From: Phymatolithon calcareum
Lineage: Eukaryota > Rhodophyta > Florideophyceae > Hapalidiales
DNA length: 64,000 nucleotides
Direction of reading: 5' to 3'
NCBI GenBank assembly: GCA_977006965.1
Contig: OZ345366.1
Span: forward strand, 620,001 to 684,000
The position numbers and the translations under genes were made by a program. Positions 22,449 to 33,102 of this stretch are shown in pieces; the stretch's first letter is position 1; each line of letters begins with the position of its first letter. The notes under the pieces were generated by a model. That model worked only from the letters and a program-made list of their open reading frames with translations. It was not told where the DNA came from and ran no database searches.

Positions 22449-25096
22449 TGTATTAGTTTTTGCTGAATCGTCGGAGGGGGTTCGACGGGGCTATTCCCGC
22501 GGAAAGTGGTCATCTGGAGCCAATGACCGATCGAGAGTATGAAAAAACCAACAAACACACAAAGTTAACCTCTTTCCCGGAAAAAAAAGGTTGTCGAATT
22601 TGTTCGCTCGGCGGATGTCGGCATGTTGGATGCAAGCATTTCTACGCTGTGCTGTAGCCAATGGCATTCGCAGATTCAATTTCGCTATGATAAAAAAAAC
22701 CCCAACATGAACATTCACTGGAGGAGCGATATGCACAAAAACCAGGGTTTTTTGCAAGGTGTAGTAACGGACCTGGTGTAATGGAAAAAACGGTCATATT
22801 TTTAATCGACGAACCACTTAAGCTCGGGGATTGAGCAAGCACAAACCCACTCTGCACCTGTGGGGCACGGGGGATCCAAAGCAGAACTGTAGGTGCTGCA
22901 GAGGTCTGTACGCCGAGGTGCGAAGCCAAGGCATGATGGTACGAAACCACTTAAGCTCGGCGTTGCACCTTCTGTGGTTTTGGTTTTGACTTCATAGAAT
23001 GGGCGTTGTCAAACCAGCCTTCGGAAGGGCCTGAATCAAGCCGCGCATCTGTCTCCTGGTCCCTGTACATGTCGATTCAGGCCCATGTGAAAGTGTGGTT
23101 GGGATTGGATTATGCCGAGGACGCTGCTATCCTTAGATCGCAGCAGATGTTTAATCACGAGAAACTGCAGCAGTCTAAAAATATCGAGTGTGAGAAATTC
23201 AATTTGTCTACAAACAAGTTAAAGCTATTCCTTAACTAAGGTACATGGGGTTCTGAATGTAGAGACACGACATGAGTGGAGAAATAGCACACAAGGACAG
23301 GAAATGAAATAGGAGGAAAACCCGTTAGATGACGTTCGAAGACAGAAATCAAAGTGGATCGCATGATATGTGAAGCGGACGTACGAGGAATAATAGGACT
23401 TTTGGTCGAGAATGTGCTAGTTGAAGTGCGTATATAGAACGTGCGATGTGCAGGTCTGCGGAATATCATTCGTGAACGAGTAAGGCGCAGCGTGAATTGA
23501 CGTCGATTAGGAACAATTGAGATATTGCGCTTCGCGTGTTAGAATGTGGCGCAAAACTTTCGCTCCGTCATTGCAAAGCTGGTACACGTACGGGGCGAGT
23601 TGTGAATTGATCGCACAGATGATAATTCATTGGCGGAACGATCTGGGCGAACAAGGAGACAAGAAGGATAGGAGACGACATGAACAATCGGAAAATTAGT
23701 AAGATGTGGATTGCAAAATATTCGCACAGTGAATGGCGGATTACTTACCTGTTTAGAACTCCTCTGTCCGAGAGACCCGCGCTGAGAGGGATCCTAACGT
23801 CCCTCTGACCTGCCTCTTTGTCACAGGTAGCAAAGAGAAAACGGCAGACCGAATCAAAGCCCGGACGGAACGGGCTCTGCGTGGTTCCGCCTGGATCAAC
23901 CGTGTTCAAGTCGGCACCACATACCTGCACACGGGCGAGGATACGGTATCGGTCTTCAGAGCCCATAGCGGACGGAGTTTGCGTGGTCGACTATGACCGT
24001 GATCGCTGAAGTAGATATGACAGCTTCCGCCGAGGGAAGCCTTGTTATGGTTCACGTGAGCATGGCCGCATAACAGTCGAAGAGTTAATAATATGTGCAT
24101 TGAAAAAATACGCAAATTGGACGGCGGATTAGTTACCTGTTAAGCACTGCATCAAAGAGAGAACGGTAGAGCGAATCAAAGGCAGGACGGGACGGGCTCT
24201 GCGCGGTTGTACGCGGTTCAACCGGGGTTCAGATTGGCGCTGGCTTTGCGCGAACGGACGAAGGTGCGTTAGCCGACATCAAAAACTAGACCGAACAAAG
24301 TTTGCGCAGTCGCATATAGCCGAGATCGCGGATGTAGATCGCGCAGCTTCCGCGAGATCGGCTACCTTACGGTATCTCTGATGTGGATCATGTGTGCTCC
24401 CATATCGCATCGCGATGCCCGCAGGTGAAACTGGAGCTTGCGATCGCCGCCAACTGCAGTTGGCTTTTAAGTAGTGAAGAAGAGGTCATGCGGCAGCAGC
24501 GGTTGATGGCCGCCGCCGACTTCTTTTCTCAAAAACTAGGCAACATATGAAAAACGTTTCGGAAGCAAAGCCAGTCTGTCTGCAGACAGCTGTCTGCAAA
24601 TGATAAATTCGTATCATGACAAAAACGCAACCTGGCCAGATGCGTTAAAATTATGAGTCAAGACTCATAATTTGTAACAGTGAATTACACGCACGCCATT
24701 TATTTTTCGATCTCAGCACGGAACAGTTTGGAAAGCCCTTCTTTGTCATAACGAACGTGAGGTTTTGAGTTCTGAGCCTCACATGGTACAAGAATGTACC
24801 CAAAAGAACGATTTTTGTACCATGGCGATAATCGACGGTTCAAGTTTTGCGCTCAACCGGCCCCGCGATCGATCTTACGGTTCACAATTGCCACTGTGTA
24901 CACGTGTAGAGTACGGAAAAATGGCGCATTTTCAGCAGCGCTTCTCGTGCGCTGCAAAGCTGCAGCTTTTCGCAACCAGGTACTGTAGGGTACCCTAGCA
25001 TCTGCTCTCAGTGCTCGTTCCCCTCATCTTCGTATTGCAATCCACTGTCCAAACCACAGCTTTGCCAGTCGGAACGTTTTCCGCCACGTCGGGACG
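22449..25096. other. non-coding left part of the transposon
   Basis: No convincing gene is present. It holds an imperfect direct duplication of about 390-bp period (23700-24080 and 24090-24400) and a repeated ACCACTTAAGCTCGG at about 22817 and 22949. Such subterminal repeats often bind transposase, but that is inference. The last few hundred bases are presumably the promoter of the 25097 gene. Confidence 0.5.
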
Positions 25097-27016
25097 ATGA
25101 CTGTTCCCGGTAACGTCGAATATAGCCGCGAGAGCTCGAGTGCAGGCGAAGAAGTGCGCTCAAGTCCCCGAGACAATTTGCGACAGGATTCCGTCCCTCC
25201 GAACGCCCTCGTATCGGTAAATCGTCTGCGCACGTACCTCACGCGGAGGCTCAATGAAGTACATGGAGATGTATCGTCGTTGAAGACTTCCTATTCTCAG
25301 CTTGTTGAGCAGGTCTCTGCGATAGAGAGTAGTATCTCAGCGTGCTTGAACTCTTTAAAATCACTGGAAGAGTCACAAGGTGCATTGCAAGCCCTGTCGA
25401 GGGTCCCTAAGCCCAGGCGAAAAATTCCCAAGATTCCGGTCAGCGAGTTTTCCAAAGGAGCGTCTTTCAAGGATGCATCCCGCCCTCTTTTGAAGTATTT
25501 GATCATTGGCACTGTGCTAAGCTTTGTACATGCTATGCCCTCCGTTCGCTTCTGGGTTTCCGATCAGATGTGGACCAAAATGACTCACTTTTCAGGTTCA
25601 ATTGCCGGCTCTCAAGGTTTCGCCGCCACCCTGTTCGCGATGAGGAATAATGACAAGGTCGTCGCTAACACACCGCCCGGTAAGCTCTGGATGTTTATTC
25701 TCAGTGGAGGGCTACAGTCTGTATTGGCGAGCGCGAGATCGAAGTTTCGTCGCGCTGCGCCTGGCGCGGTACTCGAGGGGAGCTCAAGTGCTGTCACAAG
25801 AGCACCGATCCCTCTCCGCGGTGCCACCAGAGATAGTGAGACACGACCGGTGGAGCCGGACTGGCTGTCAAGATTCGCAACTACTGATGATATCGTTCAG
25901 GCCGTAGTGGATTCAATGAAGAAATTCGCCGGATCCGGAAATGAGATTTCTGCTTCATCAGGCACCGGGGGGTCTCCAGCTGGTATGGCAGAATCCATGG
26001 ATGGAAGCTCAATAAGGGGCTCTAGGACTGCTCGCAACTCGGAGTCTGCAACCGGAAGCTCGAGAAGGGGGTCGCGGAAGCGAAAGGCAGCTGATATGGA
26101 GTCGGATTCAGAAAGCGCATATCGGCGCGAGATTGTAAGTCAGATTCGCTCCACGTGGCTGGAGCCTCTGAGCAATTGCCGTCAACAGGTTCGGAAGCAT
26201 CTGTTCATGAAGCTGACTTGCGTGCTGGACAAAATCGTAAGGAGTAAGTCCGTGAGTGCGGCGCGCGCGAAAGGGTACGAAATCATCCTGCACGGATACG
26301 AAAGTGACGTGGAGGAGATTGCGGCCGATGATCCGAATCTAGAGCACACGATTTGGAAGATCGATGATGCCCATGTCGATCCACAGGCGCGAACAGACAG
26401 GAGGAACATGGCGTTGAGGGAGAAACTGGAAGCCAACTTCCCCTCCCTTCATGTCACGATCTGCTACAAGCGCGAAATCCGTTCGATGGGTGGATCCGGG
26501 AGTCCGTCAAACGACAGCGAAGGCCATGGTACAGTCCGTCGATTTGAGGATAAGCGCGAAAAGGTCAGCTTGCATGAAGTAGCACACGGAGTTCTCATGG
26601 AGGCGTTCGCAATGGAGACAATGGAAGCTACGCTTGCTGCTTCTCCTCTGTCTTTGAAGGCCGTTCACGTAATCAGCATTGCTCTAAGAGGGCTCATCGT
26701 GACCGTTCTTGACGCGCACCGGGAGCGAAAAGTAGGTCTGTCTTCAGCAGAAAAGGCAGCATTCGGTTCAGATGTATCTCTAAATGACGAGTCTAATAAC
26801 AAGTTCATGGTCATGATCGAGAAGACGGCTCCGAATGGAAAAATGAGTGAATTCTACAATAAGTGCTACGCTGCGAAATTTCAAACGACCGACCGAGAGC
26901 TTGCGCAGGAGAGCAACAGGGGAGAAGGTAGAGCCGAACAAGGACGCGCTGGGGAAATTTCACCTGCATTGGGGTCCGGAATGTCACTGCTTGGCGCGTG
27001 GACGGAATTCAACTGA
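25097..27016 (+). CDS. 639-aa protein of the 12-kb transposon, unknown
   Basis: A long uninterrupted frame starts at an ATG and faces the giant transposase tail to tail, 203 bp apart. Residues about 45-95 form a probable coiled coil (RLNEVHGDVSSLKTSYSQLV, VSAIESSISACLNSLKSLEE). Residues 120-170 are basic then hydrophobic. A Ser/Gly-rich disordered part follows (about 270-330), ending in a nuclear localisation-like GSRKRKAAD (about 325-333). The C-terminal 300 residues look folded and helical, with acidic and basic clusters and one CYKREIR segment. No DDE, zinc-finger or Myb motif was recognised. A DNA-binding or accessory role in transposition is a guess from position and the NLS. Absence of stops across 640 codons supports selection or recent insertion. 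Confidence 0.65.
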   Translation: MTVPGNVEYSRESSSAGEEVRSSPRDNLRQDSVPPNALVSVNRLRTYLTRRLNEVHGDVSSLKTSYSQLVEQVSAIESSISACLNSLKSLEESQGALQALSRVPKPRRKIPKIPVSEFSKGASFKDASRPLLKYLIIGTVLSFVHAMPSVRFWVSDQMWTKMTHFSGSIAGSQGFAATLFAMRNNDKVVANTPPGKLWMFILSGGLQSVLASARSKFRRAAPGAVLEGSSSAVTRAPIPLRGATRDSETRPVEPDWLSRFATTDDIVQAVVDSMKKFAGSGNEISASSGTGGSPAGMAESMDGSSIRGSRTARNSESATGSSRRGSRKRKAADMESDSESAYRREIVSQIRSTWLEPLSNCRQQVRKHLFMKLTCVLDKIVRSKSVSAARAKGYEIILHGYESDVEEIAADDPNLEHTIWKIDDAHVDPQARTDRRNMALREKLEANFPSLHVTICYKREIRSMGGSGSPSNDSEGHGTVRRFEDKREKVSLHEVAHGVLMEAFAMETMEATLAASPLSLKAVHVISIALRGLIVTVLDAHRERKVGLSSAEKAAFGSDVSLNDESNNKFMVMIEKTAPNGKMSEFYNKCYAAKFQTTDRELAQESNRGEGRAEQGRAGEISPALGSGMSLLGAWTEFN

Positions 27017-27219
27017 TCGCGTACTGGGATTTCAGTGGTCTTTCTGAACCATCTTCGCGTGTTTGCTATTTTCTCTTATGTTTTGATGTATTTCTGGGTT
27101 AACATATTCTGTAAATTGTTCTGATCTTCATTTATGCCTTATGTACGAATAGCATATTGAAGTGAGCTATTCGAAACGTCTTTTCTCCTTCATTTTGAAC
27201 TGCACCGGGCGTTTCGTAC

Positions 27220-30200
27220 TCATCCTTTTCGCGGAGGGTATCCTTGCTCTCTACCTTGTGCATAGAAGGCTCCCGGGGCTTCCAATACTCGGCGTGCCCC
27301 ATGCGACAGCTCTGCCCCCTGAGCAGTTGGCCTGCAAATATGCGGACTGCAATCATGAAGAACAGCAGCTTTTAGAAGAGTTTGCAATCTAATCTCCACA
27401 AAAGATATTGTGGTGCCAACTTGAAATCTTCCACTGTGACCATGAAAATCGCTTTCAGTGGAAGCAGAGGAAGCTTTCTGACACGGTCGTAAAGCAGCCC
27501 ATGCGTCTTGATCATCATTCTGCAAATGTCTTCTAACGAATACAACCACAGCCCACATTGCTGGCTCTTCTGCAACTCCTTCCATTTCTTCTCCAGCGCT
27601 TTGTCGGTGCACGACGAACGGTATATGGAAACTTGTGTCACTGTGTCGGTACACTAGCACTTCGACGACGTCTCCTGCAGCTAGAGACAAAAGGGGAATC
27701 CCATTCTTCGAAGTAGCCCGGATAGAATCTCCCATCTCAATTGATATAGCATTGTCGAGCAGCCCAGCGTCCCGAAACGCATCGTACACCTGTGATCGAG
27801 GCTCTGTTGTGGGGAATTGAGTCATAGTGAAAGAGGACAAGCTCCCTCTCAATACCCAAGAACAGGCAAGGTCTGTGGGAAGGGAAAAGCGAGGCGATAT
27901 GACCGATTTACGCTCAGCGGCAAGGAAGCTAGGTACACAACAAGAAGGTCCGAAGGCTCTCCTGACCAGAATCTTTTCCACAGCTGTAAGCCTTCCATGC
28001 TTTTCAATCACCGATTCGCGTCCGACAAGTAAGCGATAGCATCCCAGAATCGCACGGTCGTCCCCAGAGACCGCATTGTCGACAAGCATTGTTAACCGGG
28101 CTTGCCAGTCATTAAATATTGCGCTGCTCATGGAATGGATTTGTATGTCCTTATTGTTGCTTTGCTGTATGGCGCGTTTCAGGCTCTGATGAGCCTTTTC
28201 CAGAGAAAGCTCTCCCACTCTGGAGATATGGCCAACCATTGGTAATGTAGAGTACGCAAGCTCCAGCAGCCTGTGGACATTCGGCTTGTCCACACATCTC
28301 CGCGAAACCAGGCAGCTGAGACGCAGCTTTGAAAGCTCCGATTTACGGGCTCTAGAAATGGATCTGCCCTCCAGCTCCAACACATCTTCATCATTCATGG
28401 AGCAAATTGACTGCAGACGACCAACGTGAGCGCTGACCATTTTTTGCAACCCGCTCAAATGGCGCATTCCACTGTCGCAGTTAAAAGAGGCCACCATAGC
28501 GGCAGAATCGTTATTTCGGCACGGCAGTCTCCACAAAGAAGCGATTAGTCTGGACGCAGAACCAACAATTGCAATTGCTTCTTGGCAATGTCGTGAGGGT
28601 CGATGCCGAGAATCGTGTGTGAGCTCTTCAGCCGCGCATGCCTTCCGAAACCCGTGTTCCGCCACAACAGACAGTGCGTACAATTCTGTCATTGACATAG
28701 AGTAGAGACCCTTCTTGCCCATATCGAACAGCCTATTCTGCGCAGGAAGGTCACAATCTTTTAGAAAGCCAATCATGTAGGCCTCAGTCGATTGTCGGTA
28801 TTGTTTGGATGGCAGAAGCTTAAATGCCATGTTAACACAGTCTCTGAAATGACCCGTTAACAAGTGATCCGGTGCTACAAAGCACGATTTGTACGGATCC
28901 AAATATCCACTTAGTAGTGGAGTCCCATCACAAGTAGTTGGAATCCGTGGTCTGGCTTCCAACATGGCTTGTCGCAGCGAGTGCAATGGAAGATCCATTG
29001 ATCCTGCATCCGGCTTCATGCCTAGAAGCCTGGATGATTCAGGCCCTGCGTCACAATCCCGCATGGCCAAGTGCTGGTAGTAGCCACGGCCTGATGAGCT
29101 CTTCAATCCGAAGTGATCCTGTGATGTATATCTACTTCCAAACAGACCACTGCATCGTCTCGTGAATTTACACAAATGACAGCATGCATTGGCTGTGTGT
29201 CCTAGCGTGTCCAGTGCAGCATTTAACGCAGGGGTATCTCCAATGCAGCCCACGAGGTCAAGGAAGATTCTTCGTTGTCTGCCGCACGCGTCTATGTCGA
29301 TGAAGCCGTCCGTCATGCCTTTCACAATGTCGTTTTGTATTCGCGCAAACACTGCAGAGCTCTTTACACCTGGAGGGCAAAGTGAGATTATTCGTACTGC
29401 ATTCGATGCTGCACGCGCTTGCAGAGGCAAATTTAAACAAACCATGTAAACCCCGTCACCCGAGGCAGACTTTCCTTTTGCCACTTCGAACCCGTCCCAA
29501 AATAGTAGAAAACGGTAGATAAAGTACTCCTCACCAGACTCAAGCCGGCCCATACTACTGACTGGTTGGAAGTGTTGTGGACCTCGTGGACCGGAGTGCG
29601 CCTTCCACAGTTTGCAACTTGTGATATCACGGGACAGCCCCGGAGAGGAGTTTGAAATTGGAGAGCACAGCTGTTCAGGATGTCTGCCGTCACGTATTCG
29701 CGTCTTTCCGGACGTGAGAGCGTGGTCACTTTCCGTCGATAGCCCTGAAATTGATTCCTCTAGGTTCTTGTTGCCTGGCACCCAAAACACGTGACGGTCC
29801 CGTTCCTCATTTTCTGTCCAAAACCGATGAACAACAGCAAGTCGAGATCCTGCACTCAGCCTATGGAGTTCCGTTTCTTCACTGCAGCGTGTCTCACACG
29901 GTCGAAGAAGACAAACTATATCTCCCGGCTTCACAACGGGCTTTTTCCATCCGGCCCACGCCTGATCCATTTGCAATCTCCGTTCACGCATCGCCTCCTT
30001 CCGTTGTCGCCTGAACTCGGTCATCTCAGGGGATGTTTTCTTTTTCTTGTGACGAGGAAGACCATCGTCCTCCAAATCGTCGTCCTCCTCCTCTTCGTTT
30101 TCTAAGGGTCTTTCCGGTACGTCTACCGTTACAGAATCTGACGGTGATCTGTATGCTGCGAATTCGAGAATCCTACCAAGATGGTGGTCGCGATCTTCGG

Positions 30201-31392
30201 CACAAGCTCCGAAAATAGGCTGCTCTAGACCTGTTCCGTACCTACAGCAATGGTGAACTGTCCAAAGCGAAGTGATTGTTCCGCGGAGACGAGCGTGGCC
30301 GTCCCTGTTTAGTCCATGCTTGAATGCCGTACTAAGCTCTTGGCATAAATCGGATTGCCCCAATATGCATACTTGGATCACGTCATCGACTTCCGCGTGC
30401 AAGCTTCCCGTTCCGTCGGCCCTCCATCCCTCCGAGTCAACACTAATGGATCGAGGAAGCCCGTAAAAGTACTCACGAGCGGCGACAATTGGCCATATGT
30501 CAACGCATTCTTCGACGTTAATCGCAGCTAAGCTTCCAGCACCACTGCTCCTGTGTGCGGCCAAGCTTGTAGATTTCAAAATGTCTAGAACTGGTCCCGT
30601 TGCCAAATCTGATCGCGCGTACTCACTGGGAAGCACCGTGCGTACAGACACTTGCGGTACGCCATCCGCAGAATACGTCGTCGCCCGTGCACCTGCTTTC
30701 GATGTGTCAACTCTTTCAAAGGTATCAGAGCATCGAACTGCAAGTGAATCGAACAGCGCAGACCGGATCTTGCTTGCAAGTGTAGTGTAATGTGGAAGAC
30801 AGGAAATACTCGCTCTTTCCAATCTAAGATCGTCGTCGGCAGAAGATTCCAGAGTCCGAGTCCCCGAGCCCACTCTAGGCAGCCGCCAAAACGCATCCGC
30901 AATCATACGCATCGCTTGATACTGGTACTTAGTGAGTTTTTGGGAACCGTTCGTCATGAGAAGACCCCATAGCACTCGCCAGTTCCATATCTTCAAACGC
31001 GATGTGCCATCTGAATCTTGTTCTGAGATAGACGGCTCTGCTTCCGTGTTCAATAGTCCAGCGACTCCGGAACCGTCTGGAAGCAGTGATATGGCGTCCA
31101 CGCCAACTTCATCTGTGTCGACAGGCTCGTCCATAAATAAATCTCCTCCAGAAGCACCTTGACGGTCGTCTTCGCCTTCTCCGTCAACACTGACATGCTC
31201 GCCCCGGAGAGAAAAGCTAGCATTCCCGCTTAAGTCGGCACTAAAGGAGCACGAGATAGATGTAGTATGACCTTCGTTGGCGTTTTTCTCGCCTCCTTCT
31301 GCAGGTTGCGCACCACGAGTATCGTCGTTAACATCTTTATCCCGCACTTGAAACCTGAAACGGCTTCTGCGCTTTCGATGCGCATGGGACAT
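27220..31392 (-). CDS. giant DDE-type transposase, Plavaka/TNP2-like
   Basis: This is the likely transposase of the 12-kb element. The frame is open from 31467, but the first ATG is at 31392 (MSHAHRKRRSRFRF), giving 1390 residues. The N-terminus is basic then acidic and disordered, and a Glu/Asp run with a KKKK patch lies near 470-490. The putative catalytic core has D633 in FWDGFEV and D719 in LVGCIGDTPA, followed by a CCHLCKF zinc-knuckle-like pair about 25 residues on. Then come DPYKSCFVAPDHLLTGHFRD and a long helical region. The order SDG-like Asp, a segment on prices of uptake of surrounding strands, GDxP, CxxC matches large fungal CACTA-clade transposases (pattern FSDG...LLGDNP...FCRxC). 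The third acidic residue was not placed. No in-frame stop occurs over nearly 1400 codons, so it may be functional. Confidence 0.6.
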   Translation of the reverse strand: MSHAHRKRRSRFRFQVRDKDVNDDTRGAQPAEGGEKNANEGHTTSISCSFSADLSGNASFSLRGEHVSVDGEGEDDRQGASGGDLFMDEPVDTDEVGVDAISLLPDGSGVAGLLNTEAEPSISEQDSDGTSRLKIWNWRVLWGLLMTNGSQKLTKYQYQAMRMIADAFWRLPRVGSGTRTLESSADDDLRLERASISCLPHYTTLASKIRSALFDSLAVRCSDTFERVDTSKAGARATTYSADGVPQVSVRTVLPSEYARSDLATGPVLDILKSTSLAAHRSSGAGSLAAINVEECVDIWPIVAAREYFYGLPRSISVDSEGWRADGTGSLHAEVDDVIQVCILGQSDLCQELSTAFKHGLNRDGHARLRGTITSLWTVHHCCRYGTGLEQPIFGACAEDRDHHLGRILEFAAYRSPSDSVTVDVPERPLENEEEEDDDLEDDGLPRHKKKKTSPEMTEFRRQRKEAMRERRLQMDQAWAGWKKPVVKPGDIVCLLRPCETRCSEETELHRLSAGSRLAVVHRFWTENEERDRHVFWVPGNKNLEESISGLSTESDHALTSGKTRIRDGRHPEQLCSPISNSSPGLSRDITSCKLWKAHSGPRGPQHFQPVSSMGRLESGEEYFIYRFLLFWDGFEVAKGKSASGDGVYMVCLNLPLQARAASNAVRIISLCPPGVKSSAVFARIQNDIVKGMTDGFIDIDACGRQRRIFLDLVGCIGDTPALNAALDTLGHTANACCHLCKFTRRCSGLFGSRYTSQDHFGLKSSSGRGYYQHLAMRDCDAGPESSRLLGMKPDAGSMDLPLHSLRQAMLEARPRIPTTCDGTPLLSGYLDPYKSCFVAPDHLLTGHFRDCVNMAFKLLPSKQYRQSTEAYMIGFLKDCDLPAQNRLFDMGKKGLYSMSMTELYALSVVAEHGFRKACAAEELTHDSRHRPSRHCQEAIAIVGSASRLIASLWRLPCRNNDSAAMVASFNCDSGMRHLSGLQKMVSAHVGRLQSICSMNDEDVLELEGRSISRARKSELSKLRLSCLVSRRCVDKPNVHRLLELAYSTLPMVGHISRVGELSLEKAHQSLKRAIQQSNNKDIQIHSMSSAIFNDWQARLTMLVDNAVSGDDRAILGCYRLLVGRESVIEKHGRLTAVEKILVRRAFGPSCCVPSFLAAERKSVISPRFSLPTDLACSWVLRGSLSSFTMTQFPTTEPRSQVYDAFRDAGLLDNAISIEMGDSIRATSKNGIPLLSLAAGDVVEVLVYRHSDTSFHIPFVVHRQSAGEEMEGVAEEPAMWAVVVFVRRHLQNDDQDAWAALRPCQKASSASTESDFHGHSGRFQVGTTISFVEIRLQTLLKAAVLHDCSPHICRPTAQGAELSHGARRVLEAPGAFYAQGREQGYPPRKG

Positions 31393-32010
31393 GACGAAAT
31401 ATTGGTGCTTGGACTTGTACCACTTTCGCACGAGCCTGGCTAGTTGTTTGACAGATTTGGTGATCAACGAACTCGTGCTCGGCGTGTAATTATACGTATA
31501 CGTAATCGTGCATCGCTATAGCGCTCTTTCGCCTCATACTTCCATCATTTATATGCAGATTGTGGAAACCATCCTTGTTCGAACATTTTTCCTCTACGAC
31601 GATCGCTAATCAAATTCTAATCCTTGAGCTTTGAAATAAAGTCTAACCCCCGTGAGGGGTGGTTTCCAAGCACCCTCATCCCTGGAAAATAACCCATTCA
31701 CTATGGCTACAACTCTCATCAAAAGCTATATCGTCGAGTAGTACGTATTTTTAAAAATATTTGCCGACAGTATATACGACGCTGTCTCCAGGACTGCCTC
31801 CGCGTATGACCGCAGTCATACATGAATGCACTCTTTCGGCAACGTCAACGTCTGTCCCTAGGGAAATTCATGGCCATCAGGCTGACTTAGGAGAAACTCC
31901 ACGTATTTCACCACGGGCACTTGATTTCCCGCCAGCGCTCTCCGTGCATCCCATCCCCGACGATATCCTGATCAAATAGCCTCTCCAGAGGCAAGCACCA
32001 TCGGTTCAAA
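31393..32010. other. divergent intergenic region inside the transposon
   Basis: This 618-bp gap separates the divergently oriented giant transposase and the 363-aa ORF, so it probably holds both promoters. It contains near-palindromic TATACGTATACG at about 31492. No coding frame of note is seen. Confidence 0.4.
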
Positions 32011-33102
32011 ATGCCCGATGCTCGGAGAATTGCACCGCGCCCACCGCGAGACTTTCCGCCATCCCCACAGTTTCCATCTAGCCCTTATTCGAACACCCCT
32101 CGCTTCATGCGTGAAACTGCAGAGGATATCAAGGATCTACGTCGTTCTCACGCTGATCTTGCAGCCCGCATGGAAAGACTAACACAGAGGCAAGACATGG
32201 AGGATCAGCGTATGGCTGCGTACAGCTTAAGAAGCTCTACCTTGAACACCGCTGCAGCAGTTCAAAGATGTGTACTATTCGCCCGTTCGCGGGCGCTCGC
32301 AATTCTCCGCACTGGAAGCACTGAGCTCGGACACAGACCTCCGAGCCTTTGCGCTTTTAACAGTATCGTCAACGTCGTCCTTAAGTCGCAGCCTTCCGAT
32401 GTCAGTCTTCAGGAGTTCTGCATGATTGTTGCAGATTTGAAGCGTCGCCCGTCAATTGCGTGCCGCTTTCTACCGTCCAGATACTACACAACATATCCGA
32501 GTGCTGCGAGAACATCTCGGTTAGCAATTCTTTTCGATTCGTACAAGGACATTTGCGAGGCGCTCAATATTGACGTTCATGCGAGAGATGTAGGGGCATA
32601 CAAGGAACGATGCGATACATCACGTGCTTTGCGCGCAGTTCAGATACTTGGAGTCCAGGTGGAGACAGACCACGACCGAAAAATACTACTTGGTCATAGC
32701 CGTGTACCTGGTCCATACAACTCTGCATTCCTGGAGCAAAGGCCGCCCGGATGGATACATAATGCGTGGGAAACAGGATTCGAATTCAAGTTTGGAGATA
32801 CATCCACAATTATTCCCCCACTGGCTACAGCGCATGGTGCTCAAACGCCATCTGTCCACAACACAACGGACTTCAATTCCCTACCTCCCCTTGAGGACCA
32901 CTTTTCGATCACATGGGAGAGAATGAAAGTGGGGCCGTCCTGTGGAAATCGTCCCGAGGATATCCCTGGTCTTCTCCGTTCGTTTTTTCCAGCGCTTGTT
33001 CTGCGCACCCGAGAGCTCACAACCTCTTGTCGAATGATCTTTAGGACACGATTGCAAGGTCGCTATCCCACAGAGCTCATGACTACTGGTGTTCTTCCAT
33101 AA
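32011..33102 (+). CDS. 363-aa protein of the 12-kb transposon, unknown
   Basis: The frame starts at an ATG after AAA and runs intact to a TAA 566 bp from the right TIR. The N-terminus is Pro/Arg-rich (MPDARRIAPRPPRDFPPSP). A predicted coiled coil follows at about 32-75 (ETAEDIKDLRRSHADLAARM). A folded middle runs about 80-220 (VQRCVLFARSRALAIL, LQEFCMIVADLKRRPSIACR). The C-terminal part is less regular. Like the 639-aa product it pairs an N-terminal coiled coil with an unrecognised body. No known domain was found. An accessory protein of the element is the simplest reading, by position only. Confidence 0.5.
   Translation: MPDARRIAPRPPRDFPPSPQFPSSPYSNTPRFMRETAEDIKDLRRSHADLAARMERLTQRQDMEDQRMAAYSLRSSTLNTAAAVQRCVLFARSRALAILRTGSTELGHRPPSLCAFNSIVNVVLKSQPSDVSLQEFCMIVADLKRRPSIACRFLPSRYYTTYPSAARTSRLAILFDSYKDICEALNIDVHARDVGAYKERCDTSRALRAVQILGVQVETDHDRKILLGHSRVPGPYNSAFLEQRPPGWIHNAWETGFEFKFGDTSTIIPPLATAHGAQTPSVHNTTDFNSLPPLEDHFSITWERMKVGPSCGNRPEDIPGLLRSFFPALVLRTRELTTSCRMIFRTRLQGRYPTELMTTGVLP

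Noticed and set aside
31393-31467. Extension of the giant transposase to a TTG at 31467
   Set aside because: TTG is not a normal eukaryotic start. ATG at 31392 begins a basic N-terminus.
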